Assembly (NCBI RefSeq): GCF_001969815.1
Contig: NZ_MRBK01000006.1
Location: forward strand, 186,001 to 250,000
Direction: 5' to 3'
Source: Bacillus swezeyi
Lineage (GTDB): Bacteria; Bacillota; Bacilli; Bacillales; Bacillaceae
DNA: 64,000 nt
Each line of letters starts with the position of its first letter. Position 1 is the first letter of the stretch. The notes under the pieces were generated by a model. That model saw nothing but the letters and a program-made list of their open reading frames with translations. It made no database searches and was not told the origin of the DNA. The translations under genes and the position numbers were made by a program. Below are positions 37,868 to 47,034 of the stretch, piece after piece.

Positions 37868-39148
37868 ATGACATATCTTAATGAAATAAAAGGAGAACAT
37901 CGCGGGATAACGAGCCATATCGTGAAAACGGAAAAGTTCAAAACCGTTTCCATTATTTTTAAAATGCTTGCCCCTTTAACAAAAGCAGATGTGACAAACA
38001 GGTCTCTTTTTCCGCATGTGCTTTTGCGCGGCACAAGCACGCACCCCAAGACGGCTGAGCTTAGAACGTACCTTGATGAGCTCTATGGCACTTCTGTATC
38101 CACAGATCTCTCTAAAAAAGGGGAGCAGCATATCATTTCGTTCCGGCTGGATATCGCCAATGAAAAATACTTAAAAGATCAGACTCCGCTTTTGGAAAAA
38201 GGACTTGAGCTTCTTTCCGAGATTATTTTTTCGCCGGCGCTTGAAGAAGGGGCATTTCAGCCGTTGTATGTTTCTCAGGAAAAACGAACTTTAAAGCAAA
38301 GAATTCAAGCTGTATACAATGATAAAATGCGATATTCCAATCTGAGGCTCATTCAAGAAATGTGCAAAGATGAGCCCTACGCCCTCCATGTGAACGGTGA
38401 GCTTGAGGATGTGGAAGACATCACACCTCAGAGCCTGTACGAAGCTTACACAAAAGCGATCAATGAAGATCAGCTGGATATTTACGTCGTAGGCGATGTT
38501 GATGAACAACAGGTGGAAGCATACATCTCCAGCTATTTCAACACGAAAGAGCGGGAGGCCGGGCCGGCTCCCCAGATTCAGCGCAATTACAGCCCCGAGC
38601 CTCAAGAAGTCGTTGAAGATTCAGATGTCAAGCAAGGCAAACTGAACATGGGCTTTCGGACAAATACGCATTTCACAGATGAGGATTATCCGGCTTTACA
38701 GCTTTTCAACGGACTATTCGGCGGCTTTTCCCACTCAAAGCTGTTCATCAATGTCAGGGAAAAAGCAAGCCTTGCCTATTACGCTGCATCCAGGATCGAA
38801 AGCTTCAAAGGGCTTTTAATGGTCATGTCGGGTATTGAAGTCGGCAATTATCAAAAGGCGGTCGACATTATCAAGGAGCAGTTTCAGGAGATGAAAAAAG
38901 GCAGCTTTACGGAAGAGGCGATCAGTCAGACGAAAGCGGTCATTAAGAACCAGATTCTTGAAACCATTGATACACCATACGGCTTGATCGAATTCATTTA
39001 TCAGCAGGCTGCCGCCCAAACCGAATTTTCTTTGGAAGAGTGGCTTCAGCGCATTGACGATGTCACTAAAGAAGACATTATTGAAGTTGGAAAGAAAATC
39101 GAATTGGATACAACGTACTTTCTGAAAGGGACGGAGGGAGCATCTTGA
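37868..39148 (+). CDS. ymfF: Inactive M16-like protein YmfF (EF-P modification-associated)
   Basis: 426 residues of M16 peptidase fold, but the HxxEH zinc motif is missing: the corresponding segment reads LFPHVLLRGTSTHPKTAELRTYLDELYG. It pairs with YmfH, which keeps the motif, as in heterodimeric M16 proteases. In B. subtilis the pair is linked to the 5-aminopentanol modification of elongation factor P, together with YmfI. ATG start with GGAGGTTCTTT. Stop overlaps the ymfH start. Confidence 0.9.
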   Translation: MTYLNEIKGEHRGITSHIVKTEKFKTVSIIFKMLAPLTKADVTNRSLFPHVLLRGTSTHPKTAELRTYLDELYGTSVSTDLSKKGEQHIISFRLDIANEKYLKDQTPLLEKGLELLSEIIFSPALEEGAFQPLYVSQEKRTLKQRIQAVYNDKMRYSNLRLIQEMCKDEPYALHVNGELEDVEDITPQSLYEAYTKAINEDQLDIYVVGDVDEQQVEAYISSYFNTKEREAGPAPQIQRNYSPEPQEVVEDSDVKQGKLNMGFRTNTHFTDEDYPALQLFNGLFGGFSHSKLFINVREKASLAYYAASRIESFKGLLMVMSGIEVGNYQKAVDIIKEQFQEMKKGSFTEEAISQTKAVIKNQILETIDTPYGLIEFIYQQAAAQTEFSLEEWLQRIDDVTKEDIIEVGKKIELDTTYFLKGTEGAS

Positions 39149-40431
39149 CGAAAACGATCGAATTTGAACAGCTGAAGGAAACGCTATATTATGAAAAAAT
39201 GCCCGGCGGGCTCGATGTTTATGTCCTTCCGAAAGAAGGATTCAACAAGACATATGCCGTATTTACGACAAAATACGGATCTATTGACAATCAGTTTGTC
39301 CCGCTCGGAAAAGAAGAAATGGTTCGCGTGCCTGACGGTATCGCCCACTTTCTGGAGCATAAGCTGTTTGAAAAAGAAGACGGGGATGTCTTTCAGAATT
39401 TCAGCAGACAGGGGGCTTCGGCCAACGCCTTTACCTCCTTCACAAGAACGGCGTATCTTTTTTCAAGCACATCAAAAGTAGAAGAAAATCTTGAAACGCT
39501 CGTCAATTTTGTGCAGGACCCTTATTTTACAGAAAAGACGGTTGAGAAAGAAAAAGGCATCATCGGACAGGAAATCAATATGTACGACGACAACCCTGAT
39601 TGGCGCCTTTTCTTCGGCTTGATTGAAAACATGTACAAAGAGCATCCCGTCCGGATTGATATCGCAGGGACGATTGAAAGCATTTCACATATTACAAAGG
39701 ATCTTTTGTATGAATGCTATGAAACGTTTTATCACCCAAGCAATATGCTGCTGTTTGTCGTCGGACCGGTAGACCCAGAAGCCATGATCAGCCAGGTCCG
39801 CAAAAATCAGGAGAAAAAGCCGTATACGGATCAGCCTGAAATCGTCCGCAAAGAGGTAGAGGAGCCTGCCGCTGTATACCGAAAAGAACAGGAAATCAAA
39901 ATGAATGTTCAAAGCTCGAAATGCCTGGTCGGCTTAAAAAGCGTCAACCCTAAAAATACAGGAAACGATATGCTAAAACATGAACTGACCATGAACATTA
40001 TTCTCGAGTGTCTGTTTGGCAAAAGCTCCGCCGATTATGAAAAAATTTATGAAAAAGGCTACATTGACGAGACATTCAGCTATGATTACACAGAAGAACA
40101 CGGCTTTGGCTTCGCATCTGTCGGAGGCGACACGCCTGAACCCGATCAGCTTGCCGAGGAACTGAAGCAGGTGCTCTTTAAGGCAAAAGAGACGATCACA
40201 GCCGAAAAATTGAATTTGGCGAGAAAGAAAAAAATCGGCACGTTTTTAAAATCGATGAACTCGCCTGAATACATTGCCAATCAATTCACGCGATACGCAT
40301 TTTTGGAGACGAGTCTGTTCGATATTGTCACCGTTCTTGAGTCCATTACACTTGAAGACGTTCACAGGGCCATTGAAGAAGAAATTGAAGAAGACAGGAT
40401 CACCGTCTGCAAAGTCGTTCCAAAATCATAA
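39145..40431 (+). CDS. ymfH: M16 metallopeptidase YmfH (EF-P modification-associated)
   Basis: 428 residues. Inverzincin motif HFLEHKLFE near 69 and the distal glutamate in GIIGQEINMYDDNPDWR near 140. TTG start overlapping the ymfF stop (TTGA) with GGAGGGAGCATC. Catalytic half of the probable YmfF-YmfH heterodimer. Followed by a terminator-like hairpin before ymfI. Confidence 0.92.
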   Translation: MTKTIEFEQLKETLYYEKMPGGLDVYVLPKEGFNKTYAVFTTKYGSIDNQFVPLGKEEMVRVPDGIAHFLEHKLFEKEDGDVFQNFSRQGASANAFTSFTRTAYLFSSTSKVEENLETLVNFVQDPYFTEKTVEKEKGIIGQEINMYDDNPDWRLFFGLIENMYKEHPVRIDIAGTIESISHITKDLLYECYETFYHPSNMLLFVVGPVDPEAMISQVRKNQEKKPYTDQPEIVRKEVEEPAAVYRKEQEIKMNVQSSKCLVGLKSVNPKNTGNDMLKHELTMNIILECLFGKSSADYEKIYEKGYIDETFSYDYTEEHGFGFASVGGDTPEPDQLAEELKQVLFKAKETITAEKLNLARKKKIGTFLKSMNSPEYIANQFTRYAFLETSLFDIVTVLESITLEDVHRAIEEEIEEDRITVCKVVPKS

Positions 40432-40439
40432 AAAAACCA

Positions 40440-40484
40440 AGAAGTTCAGTGTGGACAGAATCCATGCTGAACCTTTCTTTTTTG
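40440..40484 (+). terminator. ymfH terminator
   Basis: GTTCAGTGTGGA (40444-40455) pairs with TCCATGCTGAAC (40461-40472), then a T-rich tract. It lies between ymfH and ymfI. Confidence 0.8.
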
Positions 40485-40502
40485 CGAAAAAGGGTGGGAA
40501 AT

Positions 40503-41234
40503 ATGTCAAAACTGGCTCTTGTAACCGGCGCAAGCGGCGGAATCGGTCAAAGCATAAGCGAAAAGCTTGCGCAAAGCGGCTTCGATTTGCTCCTTCATTA
40601 CAATGCAAACAAAAAAGAGGCCGTTTCCTTAGGCGGCAGGCTGACTGATACATACGGCATTCAAACGGAAATCATTCACAGCGATCTGTCCGGCCCGGAC
40701 GGTGTTGAGACCGTCTCCGCCTCCATTGGCGGGCGGGCGCTTGACGCTATCGTGCTAAACAGCGGACAAAGCTTTCACGGTCTTATAACCGATATGCCAG
40801 ACACTGCTGTTCAAGAAATGGTTCAGCTTCACGTATCAAGCCCGTTTCTGTTAACGAGAAACCTGCTTCCGGCCATGCTTCGGAAAAAATCGGGCGCAAT
40901 CGTCGCCATTAGCTCGATTTGGGGCGAAACCGGTGCATCGTGCGAGGTTTTATACAGCATGACAAAAGGAGCGCAAAACCTGTTTGTCAAAGCCCTTGCA
41001 AAAGAGCTTGCACCAAGCGGCATCAGAGTAAACGCCGTTTCCCCGGGAGCGGTCAAAACGAAGATGATGGGGGCGTTCTCAAATGAGGAGGAGGAGATGA
41101 TCACAGAAGACATTCCGATGGGCAGGCTCGCAAAACCCGAAGAAGTCGCTGACGCCGTCGAGTTCTTGCTTTCAGAAAAAGCCTCATATATCACAGGCCA
41201 GATATTATCTGTAAATGGCGGCTGGCATTGTTAA
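40503..41234 (+). CDS. ymfI: EF-P 5-aminopentanone reductase YmfI (SDR family)
   Basis: 243 residues from ATG 40503 with AAAGGGTGGGAA; the longer frame starts inside the terminator. Short-chain dehydrogenase: NADP-binding TGASGGIGQ near 8-16, catalytic Ser in AISSIWG, Tyr-x-x-x-Lys in YSMTKGAQN near 156, and the C-terminal ITGQILSVNGGW. In B. subtilis YmfI reduces the 5-aminopentanone on EF-P to 5-aminopentanol, affecting polyproline translation and swarming. Confidence 0.92.
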   Translation: MSKLALVTGASGGIGQSISEKLAQSGFDLLLHYNANKKEAVSLGGRLTDTYGIQTEIIHSDLSGPDGVETVSASIGGRALDAIVLNSGQSFHGLITDMPDTAVQEMVQLHVSSPFLLTRNLLPAMLRKKSGAIVAISSIWGETGASCEVLYSMTKGAQNLFVKALAKELAPSGIRVNAVSPGAVKTKMMGAFSNEEEEMITEDIPMGRLAKPEEVADAVEFLLSEKASYITGQILSVNGGWHC

Positions 41235-41239
41235 AAAAA

Positions 41240-41269
41240 TGTATAGTTAATGATCCCTCCGAGAATAAT
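41240..41269 (+). promoter_or_regulatory. Possible forespore (SigF/SigG) promoter of ymfJ
   Basis: TGTATA (41240-41245), 17-nt spacer, GAATAATA, loosely like the SigG pattern TGAATA-N17-CATACTA. Weak evidence. Confidence 0.25.
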
Positions 41270-41304
41270 AAAACTGTAACTTTAAGAGATTGGAGGGGCC
41301 TGAT

Positions 41305-41562
41305 ATGTCCGTACTGGATAATTGGGATCAATGGAAAAACTTTTTGGGCGACCGCCTCAACTACGCCCATGAAAGAGGAATGTCAAACGAAACCATCTCA
41401 GATCTTGCATATGAGATCGGTGATTATTTAGCCGGTGAGGTAGATTCAAAAAACCATCAGGAAAGAGTGCTCGCTGATCTTTGGAGCGTTGCTTCAGAAG
41501 AAGAGCAGCACGCCATTGCGAACGTGATGGTCAAGCTTGTTGAAAACAACAGCTCACATTAA
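41305..41562 (+). CDS. ymfJ: DUF3243 family protein YmfJ
   Basis: 85 residues from ATG 41305 (same as B. subtilis YmfJ) with TTGGAGGGGCC upstream; an in-frame TTG at 41290 overlaps that site. Soluble, helical, acidic: SVLDNWDQWKNFLGDRLN and DYLAGEVDSKNHQERVLADLW. No known function. Monocistronic with a strong terminator. Confidence 0.88.
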   Translation: MSVLDNWDQWKNFLGDRLNYAHERGMSNETISDLAYEIGDYLAGEVDSKNHQERVLADLWSVASEEEQHAIANVMVKLVENNSSH

Positions 41563-41590
41563 GGAGAGAGTGGTTCACTCTCTCTTTTTT
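41563..41590 (+). terminator. ymfJ terminator
   Basis: AGAGAGTG-GTT-CACTCTCT with TCTTTTTT immediately after the stop. Confidence 0.9.
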
Positions 41591-41831
41591 GTAGGTTTTA
41601 TGCCTCGGTATTTGCCATCATTTGATATAAGGTTGAGCACTTCGGGCGTTTTCTTTTCAGGCAGAAAGGGTAAAAAGGATTCAGTACACGATGCAGCCCG
41701 TTTTTTCCCGAATTTGGGAAACGGACGTTTTTCTTATTTAATCACAACATTCTGCTTTCTAATTAAGTTAAAATGCTTTATGATAAAGGAAGGTAAATTT
41801 TTGCCACGATGATGGATAGGGAGGTTATCAT

Positions 41832-42623
41832 TTGGCAAAGCTCGAATGGTACTTAGAATATGAAATCCAAGTCAACCGTCCCGGACTTCTGGGAGATATA
41901 TCCTCTTTGCTGGGGATGCTTTCAATCAATATTGTCACAATTAACGGGGTTGATACTTCAAGAAGAGGCCTTTTGTTAAAATGCCGTCATATAGATCAGA
42001 TTAAACGCCTGGAATCCATTTTAAACACGATGGAAACGATAAAAGTTACGAAGCTGAGAGAGCCGAAATTAAGAGACCGTCTCGCTGTCAGACACGGCCG
42101 CTATATTCAGCGGGATGCAGATGACAAAAAAACGTTCCGTTTTGAACGCTCCGAGCTCGGCCTGCTTGTCGATTTTATGGCCGAACTGTTTAAAAAAGAC
42201 GGACATAAGCTGATCGGAATCCGTGGAATGCCCCGCGTCGGCAAGACGGAATCAATCGTCGCTTCAAGCGTATGTGCAAGCAAAAGATGGCTTTTTGTGT
42301 CTTCGACGCTTTTGAAACAAACGATCAGAAGCCAGCTGATTGCCGACGAATACAGCCCGGAGAATGTTTTTATTTTGGACGGCATCGTATCGACAAGAAG
42401 AGGATCTGAGCGCCATTTGCAGCTCGTCAGTGAAATTATGCGGCTGCCCGCGACCAAAGTTGTCGAGCATCCGGATATTTTTGTGCAAAATACGGAATAT
42501 ACGATGGATGATTTTGATTACATTATCGAATTGCGTAACAGCCCTGATGAGGTTATTACATATGAACATGCCGAGGAACCGCAAATGTTTGACCATTCTG
42601 GTTTTTCCGGTTTTGATTTTTAA
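41832..42623 (+). CDS. ymfK: DUF3388 family protein YmfK
   Basis: 263 residues. N-terminal ACT-like segment (LEWYLEYEIQVNRPGLLGDISSLLGML) followed by a region with a P-loop-like IGIRGMPRVGKTES near 137 and FILDGIVSTRRGS near 183. Function unknown; the combination suggests a ligand-sensing NTP-binding protein. TTG start with ATAGGGAGGTTATCA. The 41591-41831 gap contains an imperfect inverted repeat near 41697-41723 (CCGTTTTTTCCC...GGGAAACGG) and an AT-rich promoter-like stretch. RodZ gene follows after 17 nt. Confidence 0.85.
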   Translation: MAKLEWYLEYEIQVNRPGLLGDISSLLGMLSINIVTINGVDTSRRGLLLKCRHIDQIKRLESILNTMETIKVTKLREPKLRDRLAVRHGRYIQRDADDKKTFRFERSELGLLVDFMAELFKKDGHKLIGIRGMPRVGKTESIVASSVCASKRWLFVSSTLLKQTIRSQLIADEYSPENVFILDGIVSTRRGSERHLQLVSEIMRLPATKVVEHPDIFVQNTEYTMDDFDYIIELRNSPDEVITYEHAEEPQMFDHSGFSGFDF

Positions 42624-42640
42624 AATGGAAGGTGTTTGTT

Positions 42641-43546
42641 GTGACTGAACTAGGAAATCGGCTGAAAGAAGCCAGAGAGGAAAAAGGGATGTCATTGGAC
42701 GATCTTCAGGCGGCTACGAAAATTCAAAAAAGATACTTAACAGCCCTTGAAGAAGGAAACTATGACATTATTCCGGGAAAGTTTTATGTGAGAGCTTTTA
42801 TTAAACAGTACGCGGAAGCTGTCGGACTGAACTCAGAGCTCTTATTTGAAGAATTTAAAAAAGATATCCCCAATTCCTACAATGATGAGGTTTCTGATAA
42901 ACTTTCTTCAATCAAGCCGCAGAGGGAGCTTCCCAAGTCAGCGTCAAAAGCGCTCGAACTTCTGCCCACCTTGCTTGTCGTAGCCGGCGTCATTGTCGTG
43001 GTTGCGATCATTTACGTCATTATTCAAGCCGTAAACAGCGGAGGGAATCAGCAGTCGGCCGAGCAGCCTAAAACAGAAGAGTCGCAAAGCAAGTATGACG
43101 TCTCAAAGGATTCACCGCTGACAAAGGAAAATCAGAAAGATGCGAATGCTGATAAAAACAGCGGCGCTGATGACAAAGAAAAAGATGATCAGCAGTCTGA
43201 TGAGAAGGAAAAGCTGAGCATTAAAGCCGTCAGCAGTGAAGGCACCTCCACAACCTATGAAATTTCAGGAGCCGACAAGCTTGAGCTTGAGGTGAAAGCA
43301 TCGGCAGACTCTTGGGTGAGGGTGAGGGATGAGAAAGGGAGTTCTCTTAAAGAAGGCATGATGAAAAAAGGAGAAACCTTTCAAAAGAATATAACCGAGC
43401 AAGAACAGATTGATCTGCGGATTGGCTATGCGCCCGGTGTGGAAATTAAAATCAACGGAGAAGCTCTTTCCTATGAACTAGATCCTAAGAATGTGATGAC
43501 ACAAAACATAACGATTCAAAATAAAAAGGAGGAAAAGTCATCTTAA
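42641..43546 (+). CDS. rodZ: RodZ-like cell-shape protein YmfM
   Basis: 301 residues from GTG 42641, with GGAAGGTG 7 nt upstream; the GTG at 42632 overlaps that site. Cytoplasmic Xre-type HTH at 1-75 (TELGNRLKEAREEKGMSLDDL), one transmembrane segment near 108-130 (LLPTLLVVAGVIVVVAIIYVII), a Lys/Asp/Ser-rich extracellular linker of about 60 residues, and a C-terminal beta domain (DUF4115). RodZ links MreB to the membrane elongation machinery. Next to pgsA as in B. subtilis. Confidence 0.92.
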   Translation: MTELGNRLKEAREEKGMSLDDLQAATKIQKRYLTALEEGNYDIIPGKFYVRAFIKQYAEAVGLNSELLFEEFKKDIPNSYNDEVSDKLSSIKPQRELPKSASKALELLPTLLVVAGVIVVVAIIYVIIQAVNSGGNQQSAEQPKTEESQSKYDVSKDSPLTKENQKDANADKNSGADDKEKDDQQSDEKEKLSIKAVSSEGTSTTYEISGADKLELEVKASADSWVRVRDEKGSSLKEGMMKKGETFQKNITEQEQIDLRIGYAPGVEIKINGEALSYELDPKNVMTQNITIQNKKEEKSS

Positions 43547-43607
43547 ATGCCAGATGACTTTTTCTTGCGTTCATCATTCGTAAAACGATACATATGGAGG
43601 AACCTTT

Positions 43608-44189
43608 ATGTTTAACTTACCAAATAAAATCACGCTTTCAAGAATTGCATTAATTCCTATTTTCATGATCGTCATGCTTGTTCCATTTCAATGGGGATCC
43701 TTATCTTTTGGAAGCGAGTCGATTCCAGTCGCCCATTTAATCGGCGCTCTTTTGTTCATTTTTGCTTCTGTTACCGATTGGGTTGACGGCTATTACGCGA
43801 GAAAGCTGAACCTTGTGACGAACTTTGGAAAGTTCCTTGACCCGCTTGCCGACAAGCTGCTCGTATCATCGGCATTGATTATTTTGGTTCATTACCATCT
43901 TGCACCGGCATGGATGGCGATTGTCATTATCAGCCGTGAATTTGCCGTGACAGGGCTTCGCCTCGTATTGGCAGGGACAGGGGAAGTCGTGGCAGCGAAC
44001 ATGCTTGGAAAAGTGAAAACATGGGCCCAGATCATTGCCATCTCAGCTCTCTTGCTTCACAACCTTCCATTCGAGCTTGTCTCGTTCCCATTCGGCTCTC
44101 TTGCTTTATGGGTGGCTGTCTTTTTCACCGTCGTATCAGGCTGGGATTATTTCGCTAAAAACTGGGATGCTTTAAAAACATCGAACTAA
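43608..44189 (+). CDS. pgsA: CDP-diacylglycerol-glycerol-3-phosphate 3-phosphatidyltransferase
   Basis: 193 residues, multiple membrane helices. CDP-alcohol phosphotransferase motif D-G-x2-A-R-x8-G-x3-D-x3-D read in DWVDGYYARKLNLVTN then FGKFLDPLADK near 52-80. Makes phosphatidylglycerophosphate, the first step to PG and cardiolipin; essential in B. subtilis. ATG with TATGGAGGAACC. Confidence 0.97.
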   Translation: MFNLPNKITLSRIALIPIFMIVMLVPFQWGSLSFGSESIPVAHLIGALLFIFASVTDWVDGYYARKLNLVTNFGKFLDPLADKLLVSSALIILVHYHLAPAWMAIVIISREFAVTGLRLVLAGTGEVVAANMLGKVKTWAQIIAISALLLHNLPFELVSFPFGSLALWVAVFFTVVSGWDYFAKNWDALKTSN

Positions 44190-44210
44190 ACGCGTGAGGA
44201 AGTGGAAAGA

Positions 44211-45461
44211 ATGAAATTGGAAAGAAAAGCAGAAATTATCGCTGTCGGATCAGAGCTGCTGCTCGGACAAATCGCCAATACGAATGCGCAGTTTATCAGC
44301 AAACAATTGGCCGAAATCGGAATGAACGTCTTTTATCATACAGCGGTCGGAGACAACCCCGAACGTCTCAAACAAGTGATTCAAACCGCACAGAAAAGGT
44401 CTGATTTCATCATCTTTTCAGGAGGGCTCGGACCGACAAAAGACGATTTGACCAAAGAAACAATCGCCGAGGTTGTCGGGCGTCCCCTTGAGCTTGATGC
44501 GGATGCTTTTCAATCGATCGAGGATTATTTCAAAAAAACAAACCGCACGATGTCGCCGAACAATCGTAAACAGGCGCTGATCCTTGAAGGATCGGATGTC
44601 CTGCCAAACCGGTTCGGCATGGCTCCGGGCATGTTCCTGGAACATGAATCGCGTTTCTACATGCTTCTTCCCGGGCCGCCGAAAGAGCTTGAACCGATGT
44701 TTGAAAATGAAGCGAAGCCGCTGATTCTAGAAAAACTCGGCTCAAAGGAAAAAATCGTGTCAAGGGTGCTGCGGTTTTTTGGCATCGGAGAATCCCAGCT
44801 TGAAACGGATTTGGAAGACCTTATTGATGCGCAGACGAATCCGACGATCGCCCCTTTGGCGGCAGATGGGGAAGTCACCCTCAGGCTGACGGCCAAGCAC
44901 GCTGATCCGGATGAAACAAGCCGTCTGCTGAAAGAAACGGAAGACCGCATTTTGGAGCGCGTCGGAGAGTTCTTTTACGGATATGATGATACATCGCTTG
45001 TGGAAGAGCTTGCGAAGGCATGCACCCGAAAAGGGATCACCCTGTCTGCTGCGGAAAGTTTTACAGGGGGCCTTTTCTCAAGCTGGCTGACAGAAATCAG
45101 CGGGGCTTCCCAATATTTTAAAGGCGGCGCTGTCTGCTATACGAACGAATTGAAGGTTTCAGCCGCCGGTGTCTCCGAAGATACGCTGAACCGCTTTGGC
45201 GCAGTCAGCGGGCAATGCGCAAAAGAGCTTGCCAAAGGCATCAGAGACAAAACGGGAAGCGACATCGGCATCAGCTTTACGGGAGTCGCGGGGCCGAATA
45301 CCCAGGAAGGCCACCCGGCCGGAAAGGTATTAATCGGCATCTCTGTAAAGGGCAGAGATGAAGAGTCGTTTGAATTCATGTTCGCCGGCTCCAGATCCGG
45401 CATCCGGAAGAGGTCCGCCAAATACGGCTGCCATCTGCTGCTGAAAATACTAGAAAAATAA
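44211..45461 (+). CDS. cinA: CinA competence/damage-inducible protein
   Basis: 416 residues from ATG 44211 (B. subtilis CinA 416); the GTG at 44202 is too close to the GAGGAAGTGG site. N-terminal MoaB/CinA domain with [17 protein letters not shown] and [16 protein letters not shown]-terminal nicotinamide-nucleotide amidase domain with [15 protein letters not shown] and [15 protein letters not shown]. Precedes recA and in B. subtilis is co-expressed with it in competence. Confidence 0.95.
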   Translation: MKLERKAEIIAVGSELLLGQIANTNAQFISKQLAEIGMNVFYHTAVGDNPERLKQVIQTAQKRSDFIIFSGGLGPTKDDLTKETIAEVVGRPLELDADAFQSIEDYFKKTNRTMSPNNRKQALILEGSDVLPNRFGMAPGMFLEHESRFYMLLPGPPKELEPMFENEAKPLILEKLGSKEKIVSRVLRFFGIGESQLETDLEDLIDAQTNPTIAPLAADGEVTLRLTAKHADPDETSRLLKETEDRILERVGEFFYGYDDTSLVEELAKACTRKGITLSAAESFTGGLFSSWLTEISGASQYFKGGAVCYTNELKVSAAGVSEDTLNRFGAVSGQCAKELAKGIRDKTGSDIGISFTGVAGPNTQEGHPAGKVLIGISVKGRDEESFEFMFAGSRSGIRKRSAKYGCHLLLKILEK

Positions 45462-45478
45462 GCGATAACAGCTTTTTC

Positions 45479-45511
45479 GGAAGATCTTCCTTTTAAAAAA
45501 GAACCTTCCGC
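45479..45511 (+). other. Inverted repeat between cinA and recA
   Basis: CGGAAG...CTTCCG with internal GGAAGATCTTCC and TTTTAAAAAAG. It may be a leaky terminator, which would allow cinA-recA read-through. Confidence 0.45.
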
Positions 45512-45544
45512 TTGCAGGAATCATTTTTTATCTTTCAAAAAAAT

Positions 45545-45595
45545 CGAATATGCGTTCGCTTTTTTCTTGGCAAATTCGCGCAAACAAGGTATAGT
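45545..45595 (+). promoter_or_regulatory. recA promoter with LexA (SOS) box
   Basis: CGAATATGCGTTCG at 45545-45558 fits the Bacillus LexA/DinR box CGAACNNNNGTTCG with one mismatch. Downstream, TTGGCA (45567-45572), 17-nt spacer, TATAGT (45590-45595). Confidence 0.9.
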
Positions 45596-45631
45596 AGATA
45601 TAGCGGAAGTGATAAAGGAGGAAAAAATAGA

Positions 45632-46675
45632 ATGAGTGATCGTCAGGCAGCCTTAGATATGGCGCTTAAACAAATAGAAAAACAGTTTGGTAAAGGTTCG
45701 ATTATGAAGCTCGGCGAACAAACTGAAACAAGAATTTCAACCGTTCCGAGCGGTTCTTTAGCGCTCGATACAGCCCTTGGAGTGGGCGGATATCCGCGCG
45801 GCCGGATTATTGAAGTATACGGACCGGAAAGTTCCGGTAAAACGACGGTGGCGCTTCATGCGATTGCCGAAGTTCAGCAGCAGGGAGGACAGGCGGCATT
45901 CATAGATGCCGAACATGCGCTTGATCCGGTTTACGCCCAAAAGCTCGGCGTCAACATTGACGAGCTGCTGCTGTCACAGCCTGACACAGGAGAACAGGCG
46001 CTTGAAATTGCGGAAGCCCTTGTCAGAAGCGGAGCAGTGGATATCGTTGTCATCGACTCGGTAGCGGCCCTTGTCCCGAAAGCGGAAATCGAAGGAGACA
46101 TGGGAGACTCCCATGTCGGCTTGCAGGCCAGACTGATGTCCCAGGCGCTTCGGAAGCTTTCCGGAGCGATCAATAAATCGAAGACCATCGCGATTTTCAT
46201 TAACCAAATTCGTGAAAAAGTCGGGGTCATGTTTGGCAATCCAGAGACGACTCCAGGCGGAAGAGCGCTGAAATTCTACTCTTCTGTGCGCCTTGAAGTG
46301 CGCCGTGCCGAACAGCTGAAACAAGGCAATGAGGTCATGGGGAACAAGACGAGAATTAAAGTCGTGAAAAACAAAGTGGCGCCTCCTTTCCGGACAGCTG
46401 AAGTTGATATTATGTACGGTGAAGGGATTTCAAAAGAAGGGGAAATCATTGACCTTGGAACAGAGCTTGACATCGTGCAAAAAAGCGGATCATGGTACTC
46501 TTATCAGGAGGAACGTCTTGGGCAGGGCCGTGAAAACGCAAAGCAGTTTCTAAAAGAAAACAAAGATATCCTGTTGATGATTCAAGAGCAAATCCGGGAG
46601 CACTACGGTTTGGATACGGGCGGCAGTCCCGCTTCTCAACCGGAAGAAGAAGCCCAGGAAGAACTCGAATTTTAA
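45632..46675 (+). CDS. recA: Recombinase RecA
   Basis: 347 residues from ATG 45632 with AAAGGAGGAAAAAATAG; the open frame extends upstream through the promoter and is not coding. Walker [10 protein letters not shown] near 65, [12 protein letters not shown], loop L2 [21 protein letters not shown]. Catalyses strand exchange and LexA autocleavage. The acidic tail ends [13 protein letters not shown] box and SigA promoter directly upstream; terminator downstream. Confidence 0.98.
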   Translation: MSDRQAALDMALKQIEKQFGKGSIMKLGEQTETRISTVPSGSLALDTALGVGGYPRGRIIEVYGPESSGKTTVALHAIAEVQQQGGQAAFIDAEHALDPVYAQKLGVNIDELLLSQPDTGEQALEIAEALVRSGAVDIVVIDSVAALVPKAEIEGDMGDSHVGLQARLMSQALRKLSGAINKSKTIAIFINQIREKVGVMFGNPETTPGGRALKFYSSVRLEVRRAEQLKQGNEVMGNKTRIKVVKNKVAPPFRTAEVDIMYGEGISKEGEIIDLGTELDIVQKSGSWYSYQEERLGQGRENAKQFLKENKDILLMIQEQIREHYGLDTGGSPASQPEEEAQEELEF

Positions 46676-46688
46676 TCACAAACATCTA

Positions 46689-46720
46689 TAAGGCTGCTGA
46701 CCCCGGGTCGGCAGCCTTTC
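46689..46720 (+). terminator. recA terminator
   Basis: AAGGCTGC-T-GACC...GGTC-GGCAGCCTT with TTC; a strong stem with a short T run. Confidence 0.8.
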
Positions 46721-46831
46721 GCTTTCTTTTGCCGATCCTCAGCAAGCAAGCCCCGCTTCACAATCCTAAAGGAATCCCAAGTGAATAGGTTTGAAAAAAG
46801 CGAATATCTTGTAAACGTTAAGACAGCAAGC

Positions 46832-46869
46832 TTGACAAGTATTTCCCACACAATTACAATGAAATTGTA
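46832..46869 (+). promoter_or_regulatory. rny promoter with palindrome on the -10 box
   Basis: TTGACA (46832-46837), 17-nt spacer, TACAAT (46855-46860). The -10 is the left arm of TACAAT-GAA-ATTGTA (46855-46869). The 46676-47034 interval has no gene; besides this promoter it holds another TTGACA (46909) without a good -10 and a GTACAATGTAC palindrome at 46968-46978. B. subtilis has pbpX in this interval, absent here. Confidence 0.65.
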
Positions 46870-47034
46870 TCACTTGTTTTTCTTAACATGATTGATAAAC
46901 ATTTAAACTTGACAAGGGCAGTGAAGCTTCTTCATTCCCTGTGAAGGTTCTGTATGTTGAGAAGAAAGTACAATGTACATGCCGACACTTACTTTTAGCA
47001 AGAAACAAGTTCATAGCAAGAGGAGGTGAAAGTT

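Noticed and set aside
45512-45631. Longer RecA starting at 45512
   Set aside because: The extra 40 codons cover the SOS box and promoter; the family starts at MSDRQAALD.
46909-46914. Second TTGACA before rny as a promoter
   Set aside because: The sequence at -10 spacing (TCATTC) is a poor match.
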